Notes under the pieces: model-generated | What the model was told of the DNA's origin: nothing | The model's input: only the letters and a program-made list of their open reading frames with translations | The model's database searches: none | Shown: positions 33,628-43,357 of the stretch, piece by piece | How positions within the stretch are numbered: position 1 is the stretch's first letter | Layout of the letters: each line of letters opens with the position of its first letter | Translations under genes and position numbers: made by a program | Assembly: GCF_012932365.1 (NCBI RefSeq) | Contig: NZ_JAAIIH010000004.1 | Coordinates: forward strand, 1-64,000 | Direction: 5' to 3' | Length of the DNA: 64,000 bases | DNA from: Bifidobacterium moraviense | GTDB taxonomy: Bacteria; Actinomycetota; Actinomycetes; Actinomycetales; Bifidobacteriaceae

Positions 33628-35034
33628 ATGAACCAGGCCATGAAGAACCCCCACGACACGCACGGCATATCCACCCGATTCCCCCTCAACAGCACGTTCA
33701 TCTTCACGTTCGGCGCGCTCGGCGGCATGCTGTTCGGCTTCGACACCGGCATCATCTCCGGCGCGTCCCCGCTCATCGAGGCCGACTTCCACCTGAGCGT
33801 CTCGCAGACCGGGTTCATCACGTCGTCGGTGCTCATCGGCTCGTGCGTGGGCGCGCTCTCGATCGGCGCGCTCTCGGACCGCTTCGGGCGCAAGAAGCTG
33901 CTCATCGTCTCCGCCATCCTGTTCCTCATCGGCTCCGGCATGTGCGCCACGGCCACCGGATTCCTCATGATGGTGGCCGCGCGCATCATCCTCGGCCTCG
34001 CCGTGGGCGCCGCGTCCGCGCTGACGCCCGCCTACCTCGCCGAGCTGGCGCCGAAGGAGCGCCGCGGATCGCTGTCCACGCTGTTCCAGCTCATGATCAC
34101 GTTCGGCATCCTGCTCGCCTACGCCTCCAACCTCGGGTTCCTCCACCACAACCTGCTGGGGTTCGCCGACTGGCGCTGGATGCTCGGCTCGGCGCTCATC
34201 CCCGCCGCGCTGCTGCTCATCGGCGGCATCCTGCTGCCCGAGTCGCCCCGCTATCTCGTGAACAAGGGCGACGAGCGCAACGCGTTCAAGGTGCTCACGC
34301 TCATCCGCAAGGACGTCGACCAGACGCAGGTGCAGCTGGAGCTCGACGAGATCAAGGCCGTGGCCGCACAGGACACCAAGGGCGGCGTGCGCGAGCTGTT
34401 CCGCATCGCCAGGCCGGCGCTCGTGGCGGCCGTGGGCATCATGCTGTTCCAGCAGCTCGTGGGCATCAATTCGGTGATCTACTTCCTGCCGCAGGTGTTC
34501 ATCAAGGGCTTCGGATTCCCCGAGGCGGACGCGATCTGGGTGTCGGTGGGCATCGGCGTGGTCAACTTCGTCTCCACGATCGTCGCCACGCTGATCATGG
34601 ACCGGTTCCCGCGCAAGAGGCTGCTGATCTTCGGATCCGTCGTCATGACCGTCTCGCTGGCCATCCTCGCGGTGCTCAACTTCGTGGGCGACGTGGCCGC
34701 GCTGGCCGTGCCCACGATGCTGCTCATCGCCGTGTACATCCTCGGCTTCGCCGTCTCGTGGGGCCCGATCGCCTGGGTGCTCATCGGCGAGATCTTCCCG
34801 CTCTCGGTGCGCGGCATCGGCTCGTCGTTCGGATCGGCGGCCAACTGGCTGGGCAACTTCATCGTCTCCCAGTTCTTCCTCATGCTGCTCGACGCGTTCG
34901 GCAACAACGTGGGCGGTCCGTTCGCCATCTTCGGCGTGTTCGCGCTGCTGTCCATCCCGTTCGTCATGCGCTTCGTGCCCGAGACGAAGGGCAAGTCGCT
35001 CGAGGAGATCGAGGAGGAGCTCACGCGCCGCTGA
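33628..35034 (+). CDS. glcP: Glucose/proton symporter, MFS sugar porter family
   Basis: A 468-aa transporter with 12 hydrophobic segments. Sugar porter signatures are GGMLFGFDTGIISGA in helix 1, SDRFGRKKLL, ESPRYLVNKGDE in the central loop, GINSVIYFLP in helix 7, and PETKGKSLEEIE after helix 12. The protein and the adjacent divergent PTS permease match the arrangement known for the characterised glucose symporter GlcP of Bifidobacterium longum. It brings in glucose with protons. AAAGGA lies 6 nt before the ATG at 33628. The leader of about 190 nt carries an antiterminator site and terminator, so expression is probably linked to PTS phosphorylation state through the LicT-type protein. Confidence 0.9.
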   Translation: MNQAMKNPHDTHGISTRFPLNSTFIFTFGALGGMLFGFDTGIISGASPLIEADFHLSVSQTGFITSSVLIGSCVGALSIGALSDRFGRKKLLIVSAILFLIGSGMCATATGFLMMVAARIILGLAVGAASALTPAYLAELAPKERRGSLSTLFQLMITFGILLAYASNLGFLHHNLLGFADWRWMLGSALIPAALLLIGGILLPESPRYLVNKGDERNAFKVLTLIRKDVDQTQVQLELDEIKAVAAQDTKGGVRELFRIARPALVAAVGIMLFQQLVGINSVIYFLPQVFIKGFGFPEADAIWVSVGIGVVNFVSTIVATLIMDRFPRKRLLIFGSVVMTVSLAILAVLNFVGDVAALAVPTMLLIAVYILGFAVSWGPIAWVLIGEIFPLSVRGIGSSFGSAANWLGNFIVSQFFLMLLDAFGNNVGGPFAIFGVFALLSIPFVMRFVPETKGKSLEEIEEELTRR

Positions 35035-35139
35035 CGCGATGCGGCCGACCGGCCCGGCGCACGGGAGGCGTCGAACCGGTTGGCCGCATGTTCACCGCGC
35101 GTCCGCGTTGCGGTCGTTTCGGCGTGGCAATATGGGTTC

Positions 35140-36816
35140 ATGGTTGCAAACAATGCGGGCAAGCCCGCCACCCCAGCTGATCTGATCAACGTCGACGAAG
35201 TCATCGGCAAGTACTACGACCTCGTCCCCGATCCGTCCGTGCCCGAGCAGCGCGTCATCTTCGGCACCTCCGGCCACCGCGGATCGTCCCTGAAGACCTC
35301 GTTCAACGAGGCCCACATCGTGGCCATCTCGCAGGCCATCGCCGAATACCGCAAGAAGGCCGGCGTCACCGGCCCGCTGTACCTCGGCTCCGACACCCAC
35401 GCCCTGTCCGAGCCGGCGCGCAAGACCGCCATCGAGGTGCTCGTGGCCAACGGCGTGCACGTGCGCGTCGACTCTCGCGGCGACTTCGTGCCCACCCCGG
35501 TGGTCTCGCAGGCCATCCTGACGCACAACCGCGCCGCCGACGGCACCCAGCGCTTCGAAGGCGAAGGCCTGGCCGACGGCATCGTGGTCACCCCGTCCCA
35601 CAACCCGCCCACCGACGGCGGCTTCAAGTACGATCCCGTCACCGGCGGCCCGGCCCCGGCCGAGACCACCAACGCGATCGCCGCCCGCGCCAACGAGCTG
35701 CTTGGCGACTACAAGTCCGTCAAGCGCGTGCCGTACGAGGAGGCCGTCAAGTCCGAGTACGTGGAGGGCTTCGACTTCCGCGACCACTACGTGTCCGATC
35801 TGGGCAACGTCATCGACTTCGACGTGATCCGCAACTCCGGCGTGCGCCTGGGCATCGACCCGCTCGGCGGCGCGTCCGTGAACTACTGGCCGCTCATCAA
35901 CGAGAAGTACGGCCTGAACATCGGCGTCGTGCGCCCGGAGGTCGATCCGACCTGGCGCTTCATGACCATCGACCACGACGGCAAGATCCGCATGGACCCG
36001 TCGTCGCCGTACGCCATGAAGGGCCTCGTGGACGAGCTCAACAACGGCGCGTGGGACAAGTACGATCTCGTGGGCGGCACCGACCCGGATGCCGACCGCC
36101 ACGGCATCGTCTGCCCGAACTGGGGCGTCATGAACCCGAACCACTACATCGCCGTCGTCGTCGAATACCTGTTCGGCGGCAACCGTCCGGGCTGGCCGGA
36201 AGGCGCCGGCATCGGCAAGACGCTGGTGTCCTCCTCGCTGATCGACCGCGTGGCCGCCTCCATCGGCGCCAAGCTCGTCGAGGTGCCGGTGGGCTTCAAG
36301 TGGTTCGTGGACCCGCTGTTCAAGGGCGAGGTCGCGTTCGGCGGCGAGGAGAGCTCCGGCATGAGCTTCCTGCGCCGCGACGGCCGCGTGTGGACCACCG
36401 ACAAGGACGGTCTGATCCCCGACCTGCTGGCCGCCGAGATCACCGCCAAGACCGGCAAGAACCCGGCCGAGCTGCACCAGGATCAGGTCGCCCGCTTCGG
36501 CGAATCCTGGTACAAGCGCGTCGACACGCCCACCACCCTTGAGCAGAAGCAGAAGTTCGCCAAGCTCACCGGCGCGGACGTGACCGCCACGCAGCTCGCC
36601 GGAGAGGACATCACCGCCAAGCTCACCGAGGCGCCGGGCAACGGCGCGAAGATCGGCGGCCTCAAGGTCACCACGAAGGACAACTGGTTCGCGGCCCGCC
36701 CGTCCGGCACCGAGAACATCTACAAGGTGTACGCCGAGTCCTTCGAGTCCCCGGAGGCGCTGGACAAGGTGCTCGCCGAGGCCACCGAGGTCGTGGACAA
36801 GGCGCTGAGCGAGTAG
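35140..36816 (+). CDS. pgm: Phosphoglucomutase (alpha-D-glucose phosphate-specific)
   Basis: Interconverts glucose-1-phosphate and glucose-6-phosphate, linking sugar-nucleotide and glycogen metabolism to the phosphoketolase pathway. The 558-aa product has the phosphoserine loop [13 protein letters not shown], the metal loop [11 protein letters not shown], the sugar-binding loop [10 protein letters not shown] and the C-terminal phosphate loop [11 protein letters not shown]. The conserved start [15 protein letters not shown] is used. CAATAT lies 6 nt before the ATG, so the message may be leaderless. It follows glcP on the same strand. Confidence 0.96.
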   Translation: MVANNAGKPATPADLINVDEVIGKYYDLVPDPSVPEQRVIFGTSGHRGSSLKTSFNEAHIVAISQAIAEYRKKAGVTGPLYLGSDTHALSEPARKTAIEVLVANGVHVRVDSRGDFVPTPVVSQAILTHNRAADGTQRFEGEGLADGIVVTPSHNPPTDGGFKYDPVTGGPAPAETTNAIAARANELLGDYKSVKRVPYEEAVKSEYVEGFDFRDHYVSDLGNVIDFDVIRNSGVRLGIDPLGGASVNYWPLINEKYGLNIGVVRPEVDPTWRFMTIDHDGKIRMDPSSPYAMKGLVDELNNGAWDKYDLVGGTDPDADRHGIVCPNWGVMNPNHYIAVVVEYLFGGNRPGWPEGAGIGKTLVSSSLIDRVAASIGAKLVEVPVGFKWFVDPLFKGEVAFGGEESSGMSFLRRDGRVWTTDKDGLIPDLLAAEITAKTGKNPAELHQDQVARFGESWYKRVDTPTTLEQKQKFAKLTGADVTATQLAGEDITAKLTEAPGNGAKIGGLKVTTKDNWFAARPSGTENIYKVYAESFESPEALDKVLAEATEVVDKALSE

Positions 36817-36941
36817 TCCGATCCGTCGGCCGCGCGCCGGCGGCCGGACTTCTCATGGGCCCCGTCGGTCCGATGCACGTCACGTCGCATCGGGCCGGCG
36901 GGGCCCTTCGCGTGTTCCGCGCCGCTGCGCAGCCCGTGCAC

Positions 36942-36947
36942 TAGGGT
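36942..36947 (+). promoter_or_regulatory. -10 of a probable leaderless promoter for the 28-codon ORF and rnhA
   Basis: TAGGGT ends 7 nt before the ATG of the small upstream ORF at 36955. Confidence 0.45.
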
Positions 36948-36954
36948 GGGACGC

Positions 36955-37041
36955 ATGACAGACGCGATTGTGGTATCCAACGGCGGCGACGGCCCGTCGG
37001 GATTGCCTCCAGTCAGCGAACAGAAAGAGACACTGCAATGA
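36955..37041 (+). CDS. 28-codon upstream ORF coupled to rnhA
   Basis: ATG at 36955, following GGGTGGGACGC, opens a 28-residue frame (MTDAIVVSNGGDGPSGLPPV...) that ends with TGA overlapping the rnhA ATG (ATGA). The first residues, AIVVSNGGDG, echo the rnhA start TIVVSTDGS. It could be a leader peptide that couples translation, a decayed duplicate of the rnhA 5' end, or simply part of a leader. The product has no known relative that I can name. Confidence 0.45.
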   Translation: MTDAIVVSNGGDGPSGLPPVSEQKETLQ

Positions 37042-38255
37042 CCATTGTCGTATCCACCGACGGCTCCGCGCTGGGCAATCCCAACGGGCCCATGGGCTGG
37101 GCCTGGGCCGACCATGACAGGAACGCCGGCGACGGCGGCCTCCCCGGACACGAGCACGACGCGCACGGCTACGACGCCGGCGGCGCGACGAACGGCACCA
37201 ACCAGATCGGCGAGCTGTGCGCGGTGCTGCAGGCGCTGCGCGCGCACCCGGGCCCGCAGCCGCTGACCATCGAGACCGACTCGCAGTACGCCATCAACTG
37301 CTCCACCACATGGGTGAAGGGCTGGAAGCGCAACGGCTGGAAGAACTCGCAGAAGAAGCCGGTGAAGAACGCGGAGCTCATCAAGGCCATCGACGCGGAG
37401 ATCGCGAAGCGTCCCGGACCGGTGCGGTTCGTGTGGGTGAAGGGGCACGCCGGCAATGCGGGCAACGAGCTGGTGGACGAGCTGGCGCGCACGTACGCCG
37501 GCGACTGCCGGTCCGGTGCCCGCGACGGCTACCTGCCGGTCGAAGGCTGGCGGTCGCTGATCCGCTCCGAGTACGCGCGCGGACTCGACGTGCCGCCCGA
37601 CGTGCGGCTGGTGCTCGACGGGGACGCCCCCACGTCCTCGCTGGAGCGTCCGGCGTCGGCGGAGGCGACACGTGCGACGACGGGTCCCGATGCCGTCCGC
37701 CCCCGCACGCGCGCGCGTTCCATCGCCGACATGCTCGCCGAGCCCGAAGGCGTGCCGGACATCGCCGTCGGCTCCGGCCGCGGCGCGAAGACGTCGGACG
37801 CTTCGACCGAGTCCGACGATTCCGACGCGCTCGGACTCTTCGCCGCGTTCGGCGAGGACGATCCCGCCGGCGGCGATGACGTCGCCGCCGCCGACGCCGG
37901 TTCCGGCGACGAGGCGTCTCCCGTCACGCAGCAGGTGCCGGTGCAGTCGGTCCGATCCGACGACGTCGAAGCGTCGGCATCGCGCGCGTCCGCGGCGCCG
38001 AAACACGCGACACCGTCCGCGCCTGTGCCGTCTGCCTCCGCGGCAGGCGTCCCCGCATCGTCCGCCACCGCCGCGGGCGGACTCGTCGCCTCCGGCACCG
38101 TCCGCATCACGCCGCCCCCTTCCGGCAGCCCCCGCTGGGCCGGCAAGGACCTGCACATCACCGGCATGATCGCCGTCGACGCGCCCATCGCACCGGATGG
38201 CACGATCGACCTCGCCAACGCGGTCTTCCATCTCACCTCGGTGCGCGAACGATAG
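37038..38255 (+). CDS. rnhA: Ribonuclease HI with a long C-terminal extension
   Basis: Cuts the RNA strand of RNA-DNA hybrids (replication primers, R-loops). Residues 1-150 are a complete RNase HI domain with the four catalytic acids D8, E59, D81 and D147 and the flexible-loop His in VWVKGHAGN. The remaining ~255 residues are not part of normal RNase HI: an Asp/Ser/Ala/Pro-rich, probably disordered stretch (about 195-345) and a short C-terminal folded-looking block ([19 protein letters not shown] onward, with [14 protein letters not shown]). The extension may be a protein-interaction tail. AAAGAGA precedes the ATG and the upstream 28-codon ORF overlaps it by ATGA. Confidence 0.88.
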   Translation: MTIVVSTDGSALGNPNGPMGWAWADHDRNAGDGGLPGHEHDAHGYDAGGATNGTNQIGELCAVLQALRAHPGPQPLTIETDSQYAINCSTTWVKGWKRNGWKNSQKKPVKNAELIKAIDAEIAKRPGPVRFVWVKGHAGNAGNELVDELARTYAGDCRSGARDGYLPVEGWRSLIRSEYARGLDVPPDVRLVLDGDAPTSSLERPASAEATRATTGPDAVRPRTRARSIADMLAEPEGVPDIAVGSGRGAKTSDASTESDDSDALGLFAAFGEDDPAGGDDVAAADAGSGDEASPVTQQVPVQSVRSDDVEASASRASAAPKHATPSAPVPSASAAGVPASSATAAGGLVASGTVRITPPPSGSPRWAGKDLHITGMIAVDAPIAPDGTIDLANAVFHLTSVRER

Positions 38256-38358
38256 GCACGCGGACGCCGTTCCGCGTGGAACGCCGCCCTCCCCACATCC
38301 GCGCGGGCATTACACTGAAAAGGCGTACGCTTTCGTGACCGAAGCAAGGAGAATGAAG

Positions 38359-39057
38359 ATGGACAAGGCACAGCAGGATGCACTGAAGAAGGCGGCCGGC
38401 ATCGAAGCCGCCAAGCTCGTTACCAGCGGCATGGTGGCGGGTCTCGGCACCGGTTCCACGGTGCGCTTCCTGGTGGACGAGCTCGGCCGCCGCGTCAAGG
38501 AGGAGGGACTGGACTTCACCGGCGTCACCACGTCCCGCCGCACGCAGGAGCAGGCCGAGAGCTACGGCATCCGAATCGTGAACATCGACGACGTGGACCA
38601 CATCGACCTCACCATCGACGGCGCCGACGAGGTGGACAAGAACTTCAACGGCATCAAGGGCGGCGGCGCTGCCCTGCTGTGGGAGAAGATCGTGGCGATC
38701 AACTCCTCGAAGATCGTGTGGATCGTCGACGAGTCCAAGGTCGTGGACACCATCGGCGCGTTCCCGCTGCCCGTCGAGGTCATTCCGTTCGGCGCCGGCC
38801 ACGTCATCAAGAAGTTCGAGGCCAAGGGCTACAAGCCGGTGCTGCGTCTGGATGCCGAGGGTCAGCCGGTGCGCACCGACGAGAACAACTACGTGGTGGA
38901 CCTGCACCTCGGCCGCATCGAGCATCCGGAGGATCTGGCCCAGGATCTCATCACCACCGTGGGCGTGGTGGAGCACGGCCTGTTCCTCAACATGGTGGAC
39001 AAGGTCATCGTGGGCGATCCGAACGGTCCGCGCGTCATGACCAACTCCAACAAGTGA
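38359..39057 (+). CDS. rpiA: Ribose-5-phosphate isomerase A
   Basis: Interconverts ribose-5-phosphate and ribulose-5-phosphate in the pentose branch of the bifid shunt. The 232-aa protein contains [40 protein letters not shown] and [15 protein letters not shown], all typical of RpiA. ATG at 38359 was chosen over 38353 because AAGGAG lies 8 nt before it. TACACT at about 38311 may be the -10. Two hairpins follow the gene. Confidence 0.96.
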   Translation: MDKAQQDALKKAAGIEAAKLVTSGMVAGLGTGSTVRFLVDELGRRVKEEGLDFTGVTTSRRTQEQAESYGIRIVNIDDVDHIDLTIDGADEVDKNFNGIKGGGAALLWEKIVAINSSKIVWIVDESKVVDTIGAFPLPVEVIPFGAGHVIKKFEAKGYKPVLRLDAEGQPVRTDENNYVVDLHLGRIEHPEDLAQDLITTVGVVEHGLFLNMVDKVIVGDPNGPRVMTNSNK

Positions 39058-39100
39058 TCGTCTGACCGTCGCCGAGCGTCTCGTCGCGCTCGGTCGTCAT

Positions 39101-39134
39101 GAAGGGGAGATGCGGCTCGTCCGCTTCTCCCCTT
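39101..39134 (+). terminator. Hairpin after rpiA
   Basis: Perfect 10-bp arms GAAGGGGAGA and TCTCCCCTTC with a 14-nt loop, about 45 bp after the rpiA stop. The following bases (GTCGTCTCC) are not T-rich. Confidence 0.55.
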
Positions 39135-39222
39135 CGTCGTCTCCGGGCCGCGTCCGCCGCTGCGGTCGCTGCGATCCCAGCGGCGGACGCACATGTTGCG
39201 CAAGGTCGCGCGGGCATAGCAA

Positions 39223-39266
39223 AAGCCCCGCGATCCTGGGAATCGACCCAAGGACCCGCGGGGCTT
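39223..39266. terminator. Bidirectional terminator between rpiA and the bS22 gene
   Basis: Arms AAGCCCCGCG and CGCGGGGCTT enclose a loop that itself has GGG/CCC pairing. On the minus strand TTTTGCT follows, fitting termination of the bS22 transcript; on the plus strand CGTTTAT follows. Confidence 0.7.
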
Positions 39267-39297
39267 CGTTTATCTCGCTGTGCAATCAGCGGCAAGA

Positions 39298-39387
39298 CTA
39301 CTTGCGCTGGTGACGAGTCTTACGCAGCAGTTTGCGGTGCTTCTTCTTGCTCATCCGCTTGCGGCGCTTCTTGATGACGGAACCCAT
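39298..39387 (-). CDS. Small basic 30S ribosomal protein bS22 (AURKAIP1/COX24 domain)
   Basis: A 29-aa, almost wholly basic protein (MGSVIKKRRKRMSKKKHRKL, then LRKTRHQRK). It closely matches the actinobacterial bS22 mini-protein found in the decoding region of mycobacterial small subunits, which is a few residues longer. The stop is followed by a terminator; GGAGGC lies 8 nt before the ATG, so it is clearly a translated gene despite its length. Monocistronic. Confidence 0.9.
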   Translation of the reverse strand: MGSVIKKRRKRMSKKKHRKLLRKTRHQRK

Positions 39388-39526
39388 CGTTCAGCCTCCG
39401 ATCTCTACTAGTAGAAAAGTTGCAACTTTCCCTATCATACACGCATTGCGCGACGACGCCAGTCGGCGGCCGAACAACGCCCGGACGGGGCCATGCACGC
39501 GGTCCACGTGCGGCCCACGTGCGGCG

Positions 39527-40186
39527 CTACAGCGGGAACTTGCGCGTCAGATCCTGCACGGCCTGCTTGGCGCCGGTGGCCTGGAACACCACGGTGTCGT
39601 TCTGCCACACGGAGACGGCCTTGTTCGCGTCGGACGCGTCCTCCCTGGTCACGTAAGCGCCGGTGTTGGAGCCGGAGACCTTGACGTTGCCGGAGGCGAG
39701 CTCCTTGCCGGTCAGCGTGCCCACGAGCGCGTCGTACTGCTTCTTGGCGCTGTCCTTGTCCGACCACTGCGCGGCGATCACCGTCACGTCGTTCGCGGTG
39801 TTCCCCGTGGAGTAGGTGAGCGTGTACTCCTCCACCGGCGACGCGGTCTGCCAGGTGGTGGACGCGGCCGCCGCGGTGCGCGCGAAGTCGAGCACGGTGT
39901 CCGGCATGGCCTTGAGCAGTTCGGTGGCGTCGCCCGGCAGCGCGGACGCGGAGATGGTGGGCGTGGGGTCGGCGGTCTGCGTGGTCTGGCTCTGCTGGCC
40001 CTCCACGGACGCGGTGGTGGAGTCGGCGTTCTTCCTCAGCGCCCATCCGGGAACCAGAAACGCGGTGACCAGCGCGATGACGACGACGATGGCGGCGGCC
40101 ACCACCACGGCCACGGTGCGGCCGTGTCCGTGGGACGACTGCGGTGCGGACTGCTGATTCGCTGTTTGCTTCTGATTCTGCGGCAT
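39527..40186 (-). CDS. Membrane-anchored protein of unknown function
   Basis: I do not recognise the family. The 219-aa product has a short Gln/Asn/Ser-rich cytosolic start, one hydrophobic helix (VAVVVAAAIVVVIALVTAFL, about 26-46), a Thr/Ser/Gln-rich spacer, and a soluble domain of about 130 residues with alternating beta-like segments (EEYTLTYSTG, VTVIAAQWSD, SVWQNDTVVFQATG). The arrangement suggests an extracytoplasmic domain tethered by an N-terminal anchor. It is divergent from radA. Confidence 0.75.
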   Translation of the reverse strand: MPQNQKQTANQQSAPQSSHGHGRTVAVVVAAAIVVVIALVTAFLVPGWALRKNADSTTASVEGQQSQTTQTADPTPTISASALPGDATELLKAMPDTVLDFARTAAAASTTWQTASPVEEYTLTYSTGNTANDVTVIAAQWSDKDSAKKQYDALVGTLTGKELASGNVKVSGSNTGAYVTREDASDANKAVSVWQNDTVVFQATGAKQAVQDLTRKFPL

Positions 40187-40266
40187 AACCCCGATTGTTG
40201 CACAGCAAGGCGACGATGCCCGGCGTCTCCGTCCGGACGGCCCCGACCGATGTCACCGTCGGCGGA

Positions 40267-40272
40267 TAGCGT
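40267..40272 (+). promoter_or_regulatory. -10 of a probable leaderless radA promoter
   Basis: TAGCGT ends 6 nt before the radA ATG; CGAGGC between them could alternatively be a weak ribosome site. Confidence 0.45.
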
Positions 40273-40278
40273 CGAGGC

Positions 40279-41835
40279 ATGGCAAAGAATCCCGTCCAAT
40301 ACCTGTGTTCGGAATGCGGCTGGAGCGGCGCGAAATGGTTCGGCCGCTGCCCGGAATGCGGCCAGTGGGGCACGATCGAGGAGTTCCACGAGGCGCGTCC
40401 GGCGGCACGCGCGCGCACCGGCGGCACGGGGTCGGGCGCGGGCGCGCGGGGAGTCGGCGGCGAGGCGGGACGCGTCTCGCATACGCAGGCCACGCGGGTG
40501 CCCGACGGCGTGGCGCTGCCGATCACCCGCGTGGACACCTCCACGGTGGAGCGCATCGGCACCGGGTTCTCGGAGTTCGACCGCGTGCTGGGCGGCGGCA
40601 TCGTGCCCGGATCGGTGACGCTCGTGGCCGGCGAGCCCGGCATCGGCAAGTCCACGCTGCTGCTGGAGACCGCGGGCAACGTGGCGCGCGCGGTCGCGTC
40701 GGCGCGGCACGCCAACACGGTGCTGTACGTCTCGGGCGAGGAGTCGCAGGCGCAGGTGCGCATGAGGGCGCAGCGCATCGACGCCGTGGAGGACAACCTG
40801 CTGCTGGCGGCGACCACGGATCTGGCCACGGTGCTGGGGCTCATCGAGCAGACACGCCCGGCGCTGGCGATCGTCGACTCGGCGCAGACCATCACGTCGC
40901 AGGACGTGGACGGCATCTCCGGCGGCTCCACGCAGGTGCGCGAGGTGGCGAGCGCGCTCATCGACGTGGCCAAGACGATCGACGTGCCGGTGCTGCTGGT
41001 GGGGCATGTGACCAAGGACGGCTCGATCGCGGGCCCCCGCACGCTGGAGCATCTGGTGGACGTGGTCTGCCAGTTCGAAGGCGACGCCGAGACCGCACTG
41101 CGCATGCTGCGCGCGGTGAAGAACCGGTTCGGTCCCACCGACGAGGTGGGCTGCTTCGACATGAGCGGCGAGGGCATCGAGGAGGTGACCGACCCCTCGG
41201 GACTGTTCCTGTCCTCCGGGACGGACGGCTCGGACGACGGATCGGACAACGGATCTGCGCCAAGCTCCCCCGACGGCACCTGCGTCACGTTCACGCTGGA
41301 CGGCCACCGCAGCCTGCCCATCGAGGTGCAGGCGCTCGTCACCGATTCGGTGCTGCCCACGCCGCGCCGCGCGGCGAACGGCATCGACGCGAATCGTCTC
41401 GCCATGCTGGTGGCGGTGCTGCACCGTCACGGGCGCATCGGCATCCTCGCCAACGATCTGTACGTCTCCACCATCGCCGGCGGTCTGGCCAAGGAGCCGG
41501 CGTGCGACCTGGCCGTGGCCGCCGCTCTGGCGAGCGCGGCGAACGGCGTGGCGGTGCCGCGCGGCACGTGCGCGATCGGCGAGATCTCGCTGACCGGGCA
41601 GATCCGACCGGTGCCGAGGCTGGAGCATCGGCTCGCCGAGGCCGCGCGTCTGGGATTCGTCCGCGCCGTGGTGCCGGTCAATCGCCGCCGCGGGCGCACG
41701 CTGTCCGCGCCCGGCATGGACGTCGTGGAGGTCGCCACGCTGCGCGACGCCCTCGAGGCGCTGGGCGTGGCGCACAAGACTCCCAAGGCGCCACGGACGG
41801 GCAAGCCATCGTCGCATTCTCCCCGGTCATCCTGA
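40279..41835 (+). CDS. radA: DNA repair protein RadA (Sms)
   Basis: A RecA-related ATPase that drives branch migration in recombination. The 518-aa protein has an N-terminal zinc finger (C10, C13, C24, C27), Walker A in AGEPGIGKSTLL, the RadA-specific KNRFG motif (AVKNRFGPTDEVG), and a C-terminal Lon-protease-like domain. Compared with common RadA proteins it has a Gly/Arg/Ala-rich insert after the zinc finger and a Ser/Asp-rich insert near residue 315. Its last codons and TGA stop lie inside a GTCATCCTGAGC repeat element, so the natural C terminus was probably altered by that element. Confidence 0.95.
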   Translation: MAKNPVQYLCSECGWSGAKWFGRCPECGQWGTIEEFHEARPAARARTGGTGSGAGARGVGGEAGRVSHTQATRVPDGVALPITRVDTSTVERIGTGFSEFDRVLGGGIVPGSVTLVAGEPGIGKSTLLLETAGNVARAVASARHANTVLYVSGEESQAQVRMRAQRIDAVEDNLLLAATTDLATVLGLIEQTRPALAIVDSAQTITSQDVDGISGGSTQVREVASALIDVAKTIDVPVLLVGHVTKDGSIAGPRTLEHLVDVVCQFEGDAETALRMLRAVKNRFGPTDEVGCFDMSGEGIEEVTDPSGLFLSSGTDGSDDGSDNGSAPSSPDGTCVTFTLDGHRSLPIEVQALVTDSVLPTPRRAANGIDANRLAMLVAVLHRHGRIGILANDLYVSTIAGGLAKEPACDLAVAAALASAANGVAVPRGTCAIGEISLTGQIRPVPRLEHRLAEAARLGFVRAVVPVNRRRGRTLSAPGMDVVEVATLRDALEALGVAHKTPKAPRTGKPSSHSPRSS

Positions 41836-41928
41836 GCGGAGCCCGTAAGGGCGGAGTCGAAGGATCCTTGACCATTCCCGTGGAGTCAAGGATCCTTCGA
41901 CTCCGGCTTCGCCTCCGCTCAGGATGAC
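41826..41928. repeat. GTCATCCTGAGC palindromic element, copy 6 (overlaps radA stop)
   Basis: A 103-bp inverted repeat of the same family as those at 11.6-14.3 kb, with centre CCATTCCCGTGGAGTCAAG. Two extra right-arm fragments (CCGCTCAGGATGACTAGG, CTCAGGATGACCGGG) follow to about 42003. The TGA inside GTCATCCTGAGC is the in-frame radA stop. Confidence 0.9.
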
Positions 41929-42011
41929 CAAGAAGGGACCATCGGGCTTCCGCTCAGGATGACTAGGAGGGAACCATCAAGCCTCCGCTCAGGATGACCG
42001 GGAGGGATGGC

Positions 42012-43223
42012 TCACTCGGCGGTCAGCCGCTTGGTCTCCTCCACGTTGCGACGCAGCTCGTTCACCAGCTCGTCTGCGCCGTCGAAGCGGATCTGCGGAC
42101 GCAGGTACCCCACGAACTCCACGCGCACCGCATGACCGTACAGGTCCAGCCAGTCGTCGGCGATGGCATACGCCTCCACCACGCGCTCGTGGCGTCCGGT
42201 CTTCTCGCTGAACGTGGGCTTGGTGCCGATCGAGATGGCCGCCGGCCAGCGCCACGGCGATCCCGCGGCAAGACGGGAATCCAGCCGTCCGAACGCCTCA
42301 TCGCCGCCCTCGTCGCCCTGATGCGCCTCGCCCGCCGGCCCCAGATCGACCAGCCATCCGGCGTACACGCCGTCCACCGGCAGATATCCCTCGATCGCGT
42401 CCCCCAGATTCGCGGTGGGGAACCCGATGGTCCGCCCGCGCTCCTCGCCGTGCACCACCACGCCGTCCACGGCGTGCGCGCGCCCCAGGATGGCGTTGGC
42501 ATCCACGATCCGCCCCTGCGAGAGCAGATAGCGCACGTTGGTGGAGCTCCACACGCGGTTGAGGCGCGTGTTGTGGCGCTTCGTCCACGCGCGCAGCTCG
42601 GCCTTGCTCAGCCCCGCGAGCGGGTCGGCGGGTTCGCCGTGCCCGGACGGCATGTGCGGCTCGATCACCGCGGGGATGCGCACGTAGCCGGGGCCGCGAT
42701 CGTCCACCACGTCGAGCTCGAACACGCCGAGTCCCTCGGCGAGCGTGCGGATGGCCTTCACGTCTCCGGCGCGGCCGGCGCCCATCGCCGCGTCCTGTCC
42801 CAGCACCAGCGTGCGCATGCCGAGGCGTCCCACCATCTGTCCCAGGAAGAAGCGGTACGACTTGGCCGCGAACGCCAGCGTGTAGCGCACCACCAGCACG
42901 TAGTCCACGCCCATCGCGCGCATGATGCGGATGCGCTCGTCGGCGCCCGTGAGCGCGTCGGCGTCGATGACGTCCTCGCCGGGTTCGGCGCCGTCGTGCA
43001 TCTTGGCCCAGCCGTGCACCAGCGACGGCCTCGGGTCGAACAGGATCACCGCGGACAGCGCGCGATGCCGTTCGGCGAGCTCGGTCACGCGTCGGATCAC
43101 CGCCTGATGTCCCAGGTGCATGCCGTCGAACGATCCGATCGTCACCACGCTCTTCTTCGCCACGCTCAGCGTGGGCCATGCGACGATGCCGGTGGCGTCG
43201 GGGGTCAGTCTGATGATCTTCAT
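42012..43223 (-). CDS. ribF: Bifunctional riboflavin kinase/FAD synthetase
   Basis: Makes FMN and FAD from riboflavin. The 403-aa protein has the N-terminal adenylyltransferase with VVTIGSFDGMHLGHQAVI and the C-terminal flavokinase with GRTIGFPTANLG. The start ATG has AAAGGAACC about 10 nt upstream. It is the last gene of the classical nusA-infB-rbfA-truB-ribF group. The repeat-rich gap shared with radA (convergent) has no separate terminator other than the palindromes. The kinase domain holds a Gly/Glu/Asp-rich insert (GPAGEAHQGDEGGDEAFGR). Confidence 0.94.
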   Translation of the reverse strand: MKIIRLTPDATGIVAWPTLSVAKKSVVTIGSFDGMHLGHQAVIRRVTELAERHRALSAVILFDPRPSLVHGWAKMHDGAEPGEDVIDADALTGADERIRIMRAMGVDYVLVVRYTLAFAAKSYRFFLGQMVGRLGMRTLVLGQDAAMGAGRAGDVKAIRTLAEGLGVFELDVVDDRGPGYVRIPAVIEPHMPSGHGEPADPLAGLSKAELRAWTKRHNTRLNRVWSSTNVRYLLSQGRIVDANAILGRAHAVDGVVVHGEERGRTIGFPTANLGDAIEGYLPVDGVYAGWLVDLGPAGEAHQGDEGGDEAFGRLDSRLAAGSPWRWPAAISIGTKPTFSEKTGRHERVVEAYAIADDWLDLYGHAVRVEFVGYLRPQIRFDGADELVNELRRNVEETKRLTAE

Positions 43224-43357
43224 CCGTATGGTTCCTTTGCCCTTGCGCCCGGCCCCGATGGGTCGGCGCGCGGTCCGTGTCCTTCTATCGTGTCCTCTGT
43301 ATAGTACGTCCGATCGGCGTGCCCGATGCGGTTCGCGCACGCGTCTCCCCGCGTCCG

